Below are positions 21,010 to 32,910 of a stretch of 64,000 nucleotides of DNA, piece after piece. The notes below the pieces were generated by a model. It was not told the origin of the DNA, searched no databases, and saw only the letters and a program-made list of their open reading frames with translations. The stretch's first letter is position 1. The number at the start of each line of letters is the position of its first letter. The position numbers and the translations under genes were made by a program. The stretch comes from Apodemus sylvaticus (taxonomy: Eukaryota > Chordata > Mammalia > Rodentia > Muridae). The stretch covers positions 102,302,282-102,366,281 of the forward strand of contig NC_067473.1 of NCBI RefSeq assembly GCF_947179515.1, in the 5' to 3' direction.

Positions 21010-21190
21010 CGAGTTGGTCAGTAGGTGATGGTCCTTGCCACCCAGCCTGACAAGTAGAGTTTGCTTCCTGAGACCGACATGGAGGAAGGAGAGAACAGAC
21101 TCCTGAAAGTTGTCCTCTGACCTCCACACTTGTGGTGTGGTGACAATCACCGCCCCTCTAAATAAATAAAATAAATGCAATAAAAATCGC
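21010..21190 (+). repeat. B3 SINE
   Basis: Shows gttgtcctctgacctccaca and a (AAATAAATA)-type tail near 21160. Confidence 0.6.
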
Positions 21191-21230
21191 TCTCTTTTAA
21201 ATGTGAGCATATGTGAATAGGTGTGGTGCA

Positions 21231-21278
21231 GCGTGCGTGCGCGTGTGTGTGTGTGTGTGTGTGTGCATGCGCGCGCGC
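21231..21278. repeat. 48-bp uninterrupted alternating purine-pyrimidine tract
   Basis: GCGTGCGTGC, then (GT)n, then GCATGC and (GC)n ends. Every step alternates purine and pyrimidine, the composition most prone to Z-DNA. Confidence 0.95.
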
Positions 21279-21434
21279 CATCCTGTCTTGATCTCTTGAG
21301 TCGGGTTTACTACACTGGAGCTAGACTGGCAGCCAGCAAGCCCCAGGGATCCTGCTGTCTCTGCCCACCACAGCAATGAGGTCACAGAGGCATGTGTGGC
21401 CACACCCAACTTAGCTTCTAATATTTATCATTAT

Positions 21435-21708
21435 TGTGTGTGTGTGTGTGTGTGTAAGTGGCACGTACATCACCTGTGGAGGCAAGAGGTCATCTTTGTG
21501 GAGTCGGTTCCCTTCTTCCCTCCTTCTGTGTGCTTAGCGGATCAAACACAGCTCCTCGGGTTTGCCAATTCCTCTATGTGCTGAGCCATCTCACCAGCCT
21601 CCAGGGTTCTTTGTTCTGTGGTTATTGCTAATGTGGGTGCTGGTGATGTGAACTCAGGGCTTCAGGATTGTGCAGTAAGTACTCTTACCTACGAACCACT
21701 TTCCCAGC
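21435..21708 (-). repeat. (TG)n, reversed B3 and a second reversed B2-like fragment
   Basis: (TG)n at 21438-21456, reversed B3 to 21598 (ggaggcaagaggtcatcttt, gagccatctcaccagcc), then 21625-21708 (gatgtgaactcagggcttca). Confidence 0.65.
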
Positions 21709-23396
21709 CCTACCATATATGTTTGTCTTGTTAAGGAAGGGTGATTCTAGTCTTAATTATTCTCATTGGAACAGTTGTTGAATCTCTCGGCACCCACCAA
21801 AAAACAAAAACCAACCAACCAACAGCCAACCAACTAACCAAAAACCGTCATGTGGCTTCTCTTATTAGACTCATTCATGAGATGCATGTGGAGTGATTGA
21901 TTTTCTTTCCTGCAAATGCTTTTGCAATCCTGGGGAATCCTACTGGGCTACCGGGGTTTGCCATTTCTTGTACTTTACTGTGGATCAGAGGGCCACCTTT
22001 CCTCCTAAGACGTACAAAAGATGTTTTCTTTTGGGTGACATTTCTAACAAGTGTTGCTTTGGATGCTACTTTGGCGTTATTAGAGGGTACAGTACCTCTT
22101 TTCCTTAATGTTCTGCTATCTCTCTTTGGTTCTCAGCCCTTCCCAGAGTCCCCCTAGGACTAAGTGCTCAGCCAGGTGGGCTGTTTCCGCTCGCCTCGGG
22201 CCTGGGGAAGGGTCCCTGTGAAGGATGCTCCCTAGGGGTTAGAACCCGCTTTCCTGCAGCGGGGTGGAGACCTGTCCTACACAATCCTCATTCTGCTCCG
22301 GAGACCCAGCAGCAGATTAATTGCAGCTGTGCCCTGGAATTTCCCCAACACACAAATCTTCGTGATGTAAAACAGCTGGGAGGAAATCCCAGCATGCCCT
22401 GGACAGAGGCAGCGCTGCCAGTGAGCTATGGAGATTAACCCTCAGGCTCCCGGAAAGCAGTGAGGGCCCCTGCTCCAGAGAGGCCCACACCCCAGTGCTC
22501 AGGACTCCCCGGCATGCCCACAGACTCTGAATGCTTGGTAAGAAAACCCTTGGGGCAGGACCCGAGCACCAGAGAAAAATCAAAGCTTCTTGTGACAGAA
22601 TGCACCAGAACAAGGCTCCCAAATGAGCACGCTCAAGTGTGGGGCCCAGGTCCATCTCCCCAAGTGCAGCTCCCGGAAGCCCTCCACTTGTTCCGTGGAC
22701 ACTGGCAGAGGACAGAGCCCTTTGCACCTTTTTAGGTTAGGAAAGCAACCCTGCCTCTCTGGTCCCCACCGGTGAACAGCGATCCCTGTTCCTCAAGCTA
22801 AGGCTCTTTTGAATAAAGTCCAAGGATTCCTAAGTCTTACTCAAAATATGCTACAACCACTGTCCCCAAGAGACAAGACCAAGGTAAACCAACACCCCTC
22901 ATGCCCCCAACCCAACAGGGCTTCAAATACAGTGAGACATTGTCCTCTTAAAAGACTCGGTCTCTATTTGTAACCCAGGTTTGTCTCCAACTCACAATAA
23001 CCTGAGTTGCTCAGTCTCCTGGGTCTGGTATTGGTATAACAGGTATGCTCTAGCACACCCAGCCCTGCCCCCTCTGGCTGTCTCTCTGTGTGAGCATGTG
23101 CACCTGAAGGCCAGGGGTCAGCCTTGGGTGCTGTTCTTCAGAAGCAGTTCACCTGGATTTCTGAGATGGGGGCTCTCACTGAGACTGAAGCTGGATTACT
23201 GGGCAAGGGCGTTGACCTGGAACCCCAGAGACCCGCTGGTCTTCCCCAATGATCACAAGCACTTGCAACATGGCTAAGCCTTTCTGTGGGTGCAGAGTCG
23301 GGTCCTCGTGTTTGCGTGGTAAATATGTTCCTCAGCAAACCATCTCTCCAGTCCTTCCTCTTCCCACATTAGCAACAACCATGAAACAAAGAAGCC

Positions 23397-23540
23397 TGGA
23401 GCTGGTGAAATGGCTCAGACATAAGGGAATTCGCAAACCTGAGGAGCTGTGCTTGATCCCCAGAACTGACAGAGGTAGAAGAAGGGAACCAACTCCACAA
23501 AGGTGACTTCTTGCCTCCACAGGTGACAAAAGGACAATGT
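23397..23540 (+). repeat. B3 SINE
   Basis: Shows ggtgaaatggctcagacata, gtgcttgatccccagaactg and gtgacttcttgcctccacag. Confidence 0.7.
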
Positions 23541-23776
23541 GGAACCATGGATAATTTCTCCACTGTTGAAGAGCTAACCGATCCTCATTAAACTACCGTA
23601 CCTGTACCACTTACAAAACACCAGTCAGCCATCCTTCCCTAAGAGCCTAACTCGGGTGTATTCGGTGGTTCAGGGAAAAAGGGAACAAGGCAGGCCAACC
23701 AATCCCCAGGCTTCCTGAACCCCTGCTGTTTCCCAACACCTGCAGCTTGAACTTCTTGCTGGACTGTAGGATCTTA

Positions 23777-23785
23777 CTTTGATCT
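23777..23785 (+). promoter_or_regulatory. TCF/LEF consensus site
   Basis: CTTTGATCT is the optimal TCF/LEF HMG-box target. About 0.5 occurrences of any given 9-mer are expected by chance over both strands of the window, so one site proves little. Confidence 0.3.
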
Positions 23786-23924
23786 GCTGCGCCCCCAGTT
23801 TGCACCTTTAACTTGGGAGACACTAACTTTGCTCAGAGCCCAGACAGAAAGTATTCTCATGGTGGGAGGGCTATTGGTTGTATCCTTTGTCCTCTGGGCT
23901 CCTCAGAGGTTGTGCCTGTTTAAC

Positions 23925-24205
23925 TATGAGTCTCATGTCTGTACACCAAAGGGATTTATTTGGGCTTACAGTTACAGGGGTGTTTAGTTTATCATGGGTA
24001 GGAGGGGCATGGCAGAGTTCTGGGCATGTAGGTGGTACAGCTCCTAACACCTCTCAGAGGAAGGAATTGGAGTACTGTCCGCAACAGGAGGTGGGTTTAC
24101 CCTTCAAGGCCCCCTTCAGTGATAGGCGTCTACAAGGTAGACACCTCATCTCAAACGTTTCTCATCCTCTCTCCAAACAGTATCACCAGCTGGAGCCCAA
24201 GTGTT
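23925..24205 (+). repeat. Rodent interspersed repeat, decayed (family not named)
   Basis: Shows gggatttatttgggcttaca, ggaggggcatggcagagttc and ccaaacagtatcaccagctg, resembling a dispersed rodent sequence. Assignment not attempted. Confidence 0.5.
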
Positions 24206-24209
24206 TGTG

Positions 24210-24238
24210 ACAGACTGGCCAACTGTTGGCCAGTCTGT
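24210..24238. repeat. Inverted repeat, 14-bp perfect arms with a 1-nt centre
   Basis: Left arm ACAGACTGGCCAAC (24210-24223), centre T, right arm GTTGGCCAGTCTGT (24225-24238). It forms a cruciform/hairpin with almost no loop and contains two TTGGC/GCCAA (NFI-type) half sites. Confidence 0.95.
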
Positions 24239-24674
24239 AACGGTCCCTTTGAGGGTATGATATGTATGGAAGGGAGCCTGTTTCATTTTCTTTTCTTTTT
24301 TGAGGCAGTGTCTCACTATGTTCCCCCAAATTATGGCATTAAAATGTGTACCACCATTGTACAATCCATTCAACTTGGGCAACTGGTCCTTACTGAATGA
24401 CTCCTTTAGTACTGCTAGGATTGGAGGGACAGCACAGAGTATGTGTTGCCCAACGCGGCTGATTCCTAGAGGTCTGTTTAAGACCCTATATCTAGTTAGG
24501 GATGGTGGCTCACATCTCTAATCCCAGCACCTGAAGGCCGGCCGAATCAGTACGATCACCATGAGATCCAGTCCCTCTCCCCCAGTCCCTCACCCCACAT
24601 GGGGTGGGGGAGCATGGTCCCTTATCTCCCCCAGAAACACACATAGATCACTCTATGTTTAAAAATGCACCAGC

Positions 24675-24890
24675 TCTGGGAGCTGGAGAAATGCCCCAGT
24701 GGTTAGAAGCACTTGCTGTCTGTGCAGAGGACCTGTCTTCCGTTCCTGGCACCCACACGGTGGCACACAACCACCTGTAACTCCAGTTCCTATTCCCTCT
24801 CTGACATCTGAGGACTCATGTACATATCTAGTACACATACATACACTCATGAACACATGTACACATAACACAGAATAAATAAAGAAGAAA
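24675..24890 (+). repeat. B2/B3-family SINE, older copy
   Basis: Shows ccagtggttagaagcacttg, acaaccacctgtaactccag and an aataaataaa end. Confidence 0.7.
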
Positions 24891-24893
24891 ATA

Positions 24894-25090
24894 TGGGCTG
24901 GAGAGATGGTTCAGAGGTTAAGAGCACTGACTGCTCTTCCAGAGGTCCTGAGTTCAATTCCCAGCAGCCACATGGTGGCTCTCAACCATCTGTAATGAGA
25001 TCTGGTGCCCTCTTCTGGCCTGCAGGCGTACATGCAGGCAGAATGCAATATACATAATAAATAAGATAATAAATATAATAAGATTTATCT
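24894..25090 (+). repeat. B2 SINE, near consensus
   Basis: gggctggagagatggttcag, aagagcactgactgctcttc and atctggtgccctcttctggc, ending in an AATAAATA-rich tail. It lies immediately after another B2-family copy. Confidence 0.95.
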
Positions 25091-25510
25091 TTTTTTAAAA
25101 AAAAGAGGAAACTACACCAACTTTGAAGAACCAGTCTCAGTAGCAGAAAGACAAAATATCTCTCCAGATGGGGGGAAAAATACTTAAATTTCTGAAATCG
25201 CCAAAGAGGGTAATGAAAGAAAAAGAAACCATTTTACTGTGACTCTTTACTCAAGGCCCTCATTTTCTTTATAAAGTGAGTGGCTTTAGGCATTTGCATA
25301 GATGCACCGGACAGCACTAAATCCCAACACACCCTCTTTGTTCCGCCTCAGTGTCAAAGAAGGCCATGTTCCTTCCTGGGGCTGTTGGAGAAGCGAGTCC
25401 TCCGAAATAAATTCAATTTGTAAGTCCAGAGGGATCTATAATAAGCTACTTCTGGAGTTAATACAATAGATAATTTTCTATGGAAAAGTTCTTTTAAAAC
25501 AATCATACTT

Positions 25511-25674
25511 TGGGGGGCTAGAGAGATGGTTCAGCAGATAGCTTCCAGGGGACCTGCGCTCAGATCTCACCATCACTTCACGCAGCTCACAAATACCTGT
25601 GACTGCAATGCTAGGGTGTCTAACCCTTTCTTCTGAGATGGACAGACAGACAGATACACACACACACACACACA
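25511..25674 (+). repeat. B2/B3-family SINE with (GACA)/(CA)n tail
   Basis: ggctagagagatggttcagc, then ttcttctgagatggacagac and CA units to 25674. Confidence 0.65.
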
Positions 25675-25759
25675 AGTGCGCGGGGTAGGGAGGAAGAGAT
25701 ATATATTCATGCATGAATAAAACGTAAGTCTTAAGAAAATAATCAGACTCTTAATGCTT

Positions 25760-25960
25760 TAAAACCACAACCACCACCACCACCAACAACAACAACCCCA
25801 AAAAATAAAAAAATAAAAAGCTGGGTGATGGTGGCACACACCTTTACTCCCAGCCCTTGGAAGGCAGCTGGATCTCTTGATTTGGAGGCCAGCCTGGTCT
25901 TTTAAGCAACAGGCCAGCTTCAGCTTCATACAGAAACCCTGTTTTGAAAAACCAAGTTCC
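25760..25960 (+). repeat. (CAA/CCA)n tract and B1 SINE
   Basis: Simple sequence at 25770-25800, then B1: gctgggtgatggtggcacac, gaggccagcctggtctttta, aaaccctgttttgaaaa. Confidence 0.75.
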
Positions 25961-26510
25961 CCCCCCCCCTTTCATTCATCCCAAACTTTAGTCAACAAAT
26001 ATTTTCGAAGCTCTGTTGCACATTCCACCTTGTCCCAAGTGACTTCTAGCTGTTTGTATCTCTGTTCCAGAGAATCTGGTTGTTTCTCCTACCAGAACTT
26101 GAGCTAAAGTTTGATTTAGAAAGCTGGCTAGCTCTCCAGTGGACAAGCAGACCAGCAGCTCTCGTGCTCCGTCCAACCTCTCTGTACCAAGTCACCTCAC
26201 ATAGAAACCAGGGGTGTTCAGCTCCATCAATCTAAAGACAAGATCTGGCCCAGATGGCCTTCTAGAGGAGGGGAAACAAGCAAAACTAAAGCAGATGTAG
26301 ATGTAGATGCTCCTCTAAAAACAAAGGCCATATCACGGCGCTCAGTGACACAGGAGTCCCAGCTGTGTCCGACAAGCTGTGTCTCTGGGGGAACCTTATT
26401 TCTCGGTCCCTATCCTTACCAACAGAGACCAACCACCTCCATGGTGTGGCAATCACAATGGAGAGGAACAAGTGACTGCTGGACACTTTAGAAAATCAGA
26501 AGAAAGTGGA

Positions 26511-26655
26511 TTTGAGAGATGGCCCGGCAATTAAAACTATCTCTGCTCCAAGCCCGATGACTTTAGATCTCAGGAATCTGCCTGGTAGAGGGATGGATAT
26601 GACTCCCACGAGTTGTCCTTTGACCTCCATGTGCCCCTCTCCAGTAAATAAACAT
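26511..26655 (+). repeat. B3 SINE
   Basis: Shows ttgagagatggcccggcaat and gttgtcctttgacctccatg, with an AATAAACA tail. Confidence 0.65.
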
Positions 26656-27492
26656 TTAAACATATATAGATAGATAGAAAGTGATGTCACTGTTTTCCCT
26701 CCGCTATCGAGGAGCTGAAGCAGGTCACTTGAGCCTAGAAGCTCCAACACAGCCTGTGTGACATTGCGAGTTCCTGTCTGAATGCAGAAGGGACTGCACA
26801 TTGACTCATCAATTTTAGTTATTTTTATTTATGAGCAAAACCACGGCTAGAGTTAGCAGATCTTGGAAGCTCTAACAGCTCAAGTGTTTTGTGGGGGAGA
26901 CGTCCTATTCAGCGGTGCCCTAATAAACCCTTACTACTGCTTTCTACTCACCAGAGTCTGTTGGGTAGCATTTGTGGTATCTGTGGTGTGAATATTCCCA
27001 CCACAGTTGGTTTTGAGGTACTATGGTGAGTCACTGTAAGAGGTGGGAAGAGATACAGTTGGCCTGGTACCAACTGGCTGGCCACACACCACTGATGCGG
27101 ACTGGGGTCTTTGGCCTGTCCTGACTTGCTAGGATTATTGGCTCTATTCCTAGATGGCTGCAAAGCTGTGCATGCAGTGCTTGGTTGGTGTGGGCCTCAG
27201 GTCAGACTGGAGACCTGAACATGCAGCCTTGTCCATCTTTCTGGCAGCACATCTCCTTGGACACTCTGATGGCCTAGGCCATGGGAACACTTGGAGCAAA
27301 GCCCTGAGCTTAAGATGAAAAGGCCAGTCGGGTGTGGTGGCACACAGTGTGGAGGGCACAAAGAACTCAAGTTCAAGGGCGGGTCTTGTTTCGAGAATGA
27401 ATGAATAACAGAACGGAGCAAAGCCAATGTGAACCTGCTTTCATGCCCTCGTTAGGCCTGCAGGTCTCTGGGTCTAAACTGCCTCTGCCTGG

Positions 27493-27501
27493 CTTTGATC
27501 T
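27493..27501 (+). promoter_or_regulatory. TCF/LEF consensus site
   Basis: A second exact CTTTGATCT, 3.7 kb from the first, in repeat-poor intron. Function not shown. Confidence 0.3.
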
Positions 27502-28109
27502 TGGGCTTCTGGGTCTGAGCAATTTTTGCACTCAGTGTTTGATCATGAAAGAGGGACAGGGAAGCGTACATAGGACCCAGTTTTCAGGGCCTGGCCCTTT
27601 GCCCTATGCTGACCTCACCCACAGCACATCTTTTCCCCAGTTGAGGGCAGCAGCCTTAGCCCTCTGCGCGTGGAGCCCATTTTCCGGCTCCTGCTCTCCC
27701 TCCTTCATCTCTGTTCTTTCAGCTTCACTTTTGGACCCTGCCTTGTTCTCCTCACCACACACGAGAGGACTGGGTACATGTCTGCTCTCACCCGGCTGCC
27801 AGGCCGAGGCTGCCAGCTTCCTGGTGTTCAGGCTCGCAGTTTGTGGCAAGTCAGGGCGTTCTTGTTCCTTCCCGGTAAGGAACACACCTGGCTTCCACAG
27901 ACACTCACCCCGGGCCCTTGCGTGAATACAGGGGTCACAGGACACATTTCTATTGTGCGGGGAATGAGTAGTTCAGTGTGTGAACATGTAGACCTATTTT
28001 AGAGAACTCAGCACTGCTCTCAGAGAGCGTCCGCATTTCCACGCTCCTGTCTGCACAGGTTAGTAAATGTTCTGACTTTTGCACTGAAATGGTATTTCAA
28101 TGAGTGTGT

Positions 28110-28280
28110 TTCTTGGGTGTTTTTACTTTTGTTTCTGAGACAAAGTTTCTTTGTGTAGCCCTGGCTGTTCTGAATCACTCTGTAAACCAGGTTGGCTTTG
28201 AACTCTTGGAAGATCCACTTGCCTCTGCCTCCCTAGTGCTGGGATTAAAGGGTGTGCCACCACTGTCCGGAAGGTCTTTG
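28110..28280 (-). repeat. B1 SINE, reversed
   Basis: Shows ctgagacaaagtttctttgt and ctagtgctgggattaaaggg. Confidence 0.8.
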
Positions 28281-28534
28281 TATTACACGGTAGCAACAGG
28301 AAACAAAGCTACTAAAAGTAACCTTATATTAATAATTTTCACCCTACACACGTGCCTTCAGTTAACTCAGCCAGAAGCGTCAAATTCTACTTTAGCATCT
28401 CTTGCTGCTTCCCACGGGCAACCCTGCGTGTTCTCCGGATTCTAGACACTTCTGCAAGTGTGCCTTCTGCCTGCACCTGGAGAACCTTGGGTGGAAACCT
28501 GCTTGCTTGTGGTTTTTTTTTTTTCCTTCTGCAA

Positions 28535-28740
28535 GGTTTCTTTTTAATTATGTGCATGCACACGAGACTATGTGCAGATATGTGTCCATGGATGTGGTGC
28601 CTGCAGAGGTCAGAAGAGGACACTGGGCCTCTGACGCTGGAGTTACAGGACAGTGCGAGTGGTTCTCCCAGTGTTGGTTCTGGGAGCTGAATTCGTCACA
28701 CACAGTGCATTCATTCTCCTCCCCGGGGCCAGCCCCTCAC
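28535..28740 (-). repeat. B2/B3-family SINE, reversed
   Basis: Shows cctgcagaggtcagaagagg, gctggagttacaggacagtg and ttggttctgggagctgaatt. Confidence 0.6.
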
Positions 28741-30113
28741 CCCAGCCCCCTCTCAGCACAGTTCAGACTGACCTTACATTCCTGATCCTCTTGCAGCCTC
28801 GCAGGGATGACAGACTCGTTCTATCAGGTCTGGCTTATGTGATGCTGGGAACTGAACCTGGGTAGGCAAGTGCTCTACCCACTGAGATACACTTCTCGTT
28901 TAAGCAACTTGGTTTGAAGAGAGCCGGTAGAGGGGTTGTGAAGTGCATCAGCAGCTCCCTTTGCCTTAGATGGACTAAATGTCACTCCCAAGGATTGGAG
29001 TGCTGGGTAAAGCCGGAAAGGCCAATGCTCTCTCCACGGTATCACCACAGCCCCCAGCCCACGTTCAGACCATCTCTCACTTTCCATTAGAAATACTCTT
29101 CCAAACTACACAACTAAATGCCTGCTCCTGGTGATGGTCCAGGAGACAAAAACTGTTAAGATGCAAAAGCCTGATGGCCTGAATTTGATTGTGATGCTGG
29201 GTACCTCTAATCTCACCGCTAAGTGTGCTGCAGGAGGTAGATACCGGGCCTTCTTTTGCTTTCTAGAAGTGTCAACCCAATCCTGTAATCTTGGAACTTT
29301 GTCCACGGGGGTACAGGTAAGTGCACCTCTTCCCTTGCCCATGCTAGGCATTGCTAATACACTGTCAAATTCTCCTTAGTTCTGCCTGGTGCAGCAGGGC
29401 CCGGAGTGTTCAACCAGGTGGCTTCTGACAGTGGGTGCAGATCACTGTGTGGTGCTCTCATACATATTTTCTCTGACTCAGGACTGATGGTAGATAACAG
29501 CTATTCTAACTGGAAAGAGGCCGGGGCAGGGTCCAGGCTCTACAAACCTTTCTCTTTTGGCTGGCTCAATCAGGAACATTATTGGAAGGCATCAAGGGTT
29601 CACAGAAAAGGCCACTGGACAGCAAAAAACAGTCCTAACTTGCAGAGCCCAGTGACCAAAAGTGGGTCTGGGAATTCTGAAGTTTATGGATTTTCCCTTG
29701 TGGGAAGAGGAGCTGGAAAACGTCCCAGGTATTGAGGAGAAAGGAAGCAGGGTCTGTGTAAAATCAATAGGGAGCAGGAAGTGGTTATCTGGGGCCAGTA
29801 AAACACACAACACAAAAGAACAGCCAGGCAGCAGAGGGTGGGCTCCCAGTACACAGGGCTCCCTGGGCTCCTCAGAGCTGTCTCCTCCATCCCTGACTGC
29901 AAGGCTGGTCCAAGCCGGCTGCCCTGGGGGCCAAGAGCCTCCTCCAGAGGTGAGCAGCCCCAGCAAGGTTTTGATCCCGTGGGTGGGAAAAGACTGTGAC
30001 TTCCACACGGGGCCATTGAGCCATGTGTTCTCGAACGGCTTCCACACTGTTAGGGAAGAACAAAACGATTCTGCCCTCAGCCTGAAGGGAGAGCACTGGC
30101 AACGAGGGTGGCT

Positions 30114-30326
30114 AAGAAGTGAGCATCGAGCCGGGCGGTGGTGGCGCACGCTTGTAATCCCAGCACTCTGGAAGGCAGAGGCAGAGGCAGAGGCAGGCAG
30201 ATTTCTGAGTTCGAGGCCAGCCTGGTCTACAGAGTGAGTTCCAGGACAGCCAGGGCTACACAGAGAAACCCTGTCTCAAAAAAAACAAATCCAAAAATCA
30301 AAAAACAAAAAAGAAGTGAGCATCGA
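30114..30326 (+). repeat. Young B1 SINE with 16-bp perfect target-site duplication
   Basis: The B1 body (30130-30310) starts gccgggcggtggtggcgcac and is near consensus. It is flanked on both sides by the identical 16-mer AAGAAGTGAGCATCGA (30114-30129, 30311-30326). Inside is an extra GGCAGA repeat run near 30175-30200. Confidence 0.97.
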
Positions 30327-30529
30327 TGGCGGCCATACTGTAAGTCAGACTTTCTGTGTGCATTATATCACAGCCTGCACCACCGCCTTCACACTGCATG
30401 AAATGAACGCTCATCTCAGTGAGTATCTGCAGTGTTTATTCTAATAGGTATCAAAGCGCCCAGTATCCAGCATGACCAAGGCTCTGGAGTTGATCTCTAG
30501 TACTGTAATCAGCGAACAAAACTAAACAT

Positions 30530-30530
<1 letters not shown>

Positions 30531-30568
<38 letters not shown>
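30531..30568. repeat. (CA)n microsatellite
   Basis: Pure CA tract of about 19 units. Confidence 0.95.
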
Positions 30569-30571
<3 letters not shown>

Positions 30572-30579
30572 TTGTTTAA

Positions 30580-30715
30580 GAGGCAAGGTTCCATATTCAT
30601 ATAGTCTAACCTGGAACTCACTATTAGCTCAGGATGGCCTTGAACTTGAAATCCTACCTTCACCACCTGAGATCTGAAATCATAGTACAGGTATGCACCG
30701 CCAGTACACTCAGTT
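30580..30715 (-). repeat. B1 SINE, reversed, diverged
   Basis: Shows gtctaacctggaactcacta and aggatggccttgaacttgaa. Confidence 0.65.
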
Positions 30716-31084
30716 CCCCATCTTTGTTTTAAAGGAAAACATTGAGTTAATAGTATAGGTGGTGGGTAGACAAGATCATACAAGTAAGTGACATTTGGAG
30801 CCAGGACGTGCAGCACATTCTCGATTAGGATAACCTTTGACCCTTGAAAGAAGCTCTGCACATAGAGCCCTGCACGCAACTGCTTCCCACTGAAAGCCCA
30901 AGACGTCCTCCTCTTGTGCATGCTAAGTCAAAGCAGCAGAGCCCTTCCCCTCCACAGGCCTCCTCGCTTTTTATCCTTCAGCTAGCCAGGACGTCCTGTC
31001 CTTAGGCGGCCAAAGCATCTTTTCCGTTTCTCGCCTTGACCTTGAGATGAGCATCTAGTGTTCCTGCCTCAGTCCCTCCTAGAC

Positions 31085-31200
31085 TTTCTTCTCTCTTCTC
31101 CTCTGAGCTTCTTGGGGACAGGAAACTAGTGTGTGCTCTGGTCACCACAGCACTTGACATAGCACATTGTCTGTGATAAGTGCCTGGTGACCAGGAGGGC
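31085..31200. repeat. Possible L2 3'-end fragment
   Basis: gagcttcttggggacaggaa, ccacagcacttgacatagca and gataagtgcctggt resemble the worn L2 tail (ctccttgagggcaggg, cagtgcctggcacatag). Confidence 0.45.
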
Positions 31201-31394
31201 ATTTCAGCAACACCTGAACGAGAGGCGTAAGGACCTCCCTTCCTGGAAAGGTTTCCGTCAGCCTAGGTGAACGGCATCCAGAAGCAATCGGTGGCTACCT
31301 CTGGGGTTGTCAGTGAAGCTGAGAGAACTGGTGGCTTCACCATCAATAGGCGACACACCAGCGGACTTAAGACTCCTTTAAACGCCTGTTAGGG

Positions 31395-31545
31395 GTCTGG
31401 GTATTGGGACACAGCTTTAATTCTAGCATTCATGCAGAGGCAAAGGGGGCTTTTTATGAATTTGAGGCTATCCTGTCTATATATTAACTTCAAGACTAGT
31501 CCCTGTCCCCAAAACAAAAACAACAAACAAACAAACTCAAAACAG
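31395..31545 (+). repeat. Diverged B1 SINE with (CAAA)n tail
   Basis: Shows agctttaattctagcattca and tgaatttgaggctatcctgt, with a CAAA-rich end. Confidence 0.6.
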
Positions 31546-32544
31546 CAAACTGCATTTATTGAGCCAGAAACCGAAGTGCATACCTTTACGCTCAGAATTT
31601 GGGTAAAGCCAAGAAACTCCTGAGTTTACCGATAGCCTGGGGTACATGAGAGGTACATCAGCTTTTGTTAAGCACATGTAAGGCTCTGGTTCGGACTCCA
31701 GCAATCTATAGTTAATGGAATCATAATTTGTTTCCAGATATTTTTATTTCCCTACATCGCTTCTATATTGATTGCAAATTATAAATGAATTTGGTTAGCT
31801 CGATGCAGCCATGGGCTCTATATCCTGTGGGTTTTATCAACCACAAGATTTTTGACCTTGGATTTAACTTAAGTACAAACTGTAATAATATAGTCAGACC
31901 TTCAATGACTGTATCTATACTAAACACACATCACTCTCCTATGGTTACTTAACTGTGTATATAGCGCCTCTGTTAAGTATTTCACATAATCTAGAAATGA
32001 TCTAAAGTGTGGGAAGGATGTGCTGAGGTTACCTACAAACACCCCATTCTTAATTGATCGTGTGTTTGACTCATGTGCCTTGGAAAGTGTGTGGAGGATG
32101 TGAGGCAGGAGGATCTCTTTTGTTAACTACTGTGTCCTTCAAGTTAACTGGCCTGCAAGCTTCTGGCTTTTTTCTCCCTCCCATCTTGAGGGGACGTGCT
32201 ATGGGTTCTGGGGATCCGTCCTCAGGTTGTCGGGCTCGTGTGGCAAGCACTTTACCCACCGAACTGTCTGCCCAGTTCAGTGCTGTACTATTTTAAATCA
32301 GGGATCTGGGCATCCATGGATTTTGTTATCAACAGGGGACCTGAAACCTGCCACACGCATACACACACACACACACAAAACGTCTCCAAAATAGCAAGGG
32401 ACAAATGTATATCTAATCCTCTGTAGCTGGAGGCTGTGATGCTGGAGCTGACCACGTGACCCTGCTATGGACCACTGCATGTTTAAAATCCACATTCTAA
32501 TATTAATATCATTCTCAGCAAGCAATAAGTGTGCAAAGGGCAGG

Positions 32545-32910
32545 AACAGGAGAGATGGCTTAATAGTCAAAGAGCAGTCACAACTCAGCAGGGCAGTGGT
32601 GGCACATGCCCTTAGCTCCAGCACGTGGGAGGCAGAGGCCAGTGGATCTCTCTGAGTTCAAGGCCAGCCTGGTCTACAAAGTAAGTTCCAAGACAACCAG
32701 GGCTACACAGAGAATGCCATCTCAAAACAAAAACCCCACAAAACAACAACAATAACAACACACTTGCTACTCTTGCAGAGGACCCAGGATGACTCCTAGC
32801 ACCCATCTGGTGCATTTCATAACTGCCTGCTCCAGGGGGATCCGGCATCTTCTTCTGGCCTCTGAAGGCACTGGCACCTGCCAAATATGTGGTACTCACA
32901 CAGACAAGCT
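32545..32910 (+). repeat. B2-family SINE interrupted by a B1 SINE
   Basis: The B2 head (caggagagatggcttaatag) stops near 32580. A B1 occupies about 32589-32755 (gtggtggcacatgcccttag to gagaatgccatctcaaaac plus CAA tail). The B2 resumes at acttgctactcttgcagagg and catcttcttctggcctctga. Confidence 0.8.

Noticed and set aside
24894..25090. tRNA-like genes in B2, B4 and ID elements
   Set aside because: A/B-box-like segments belong to tRNA-derived SINEs. No intact cloverleaf with an anticodon arm was found.
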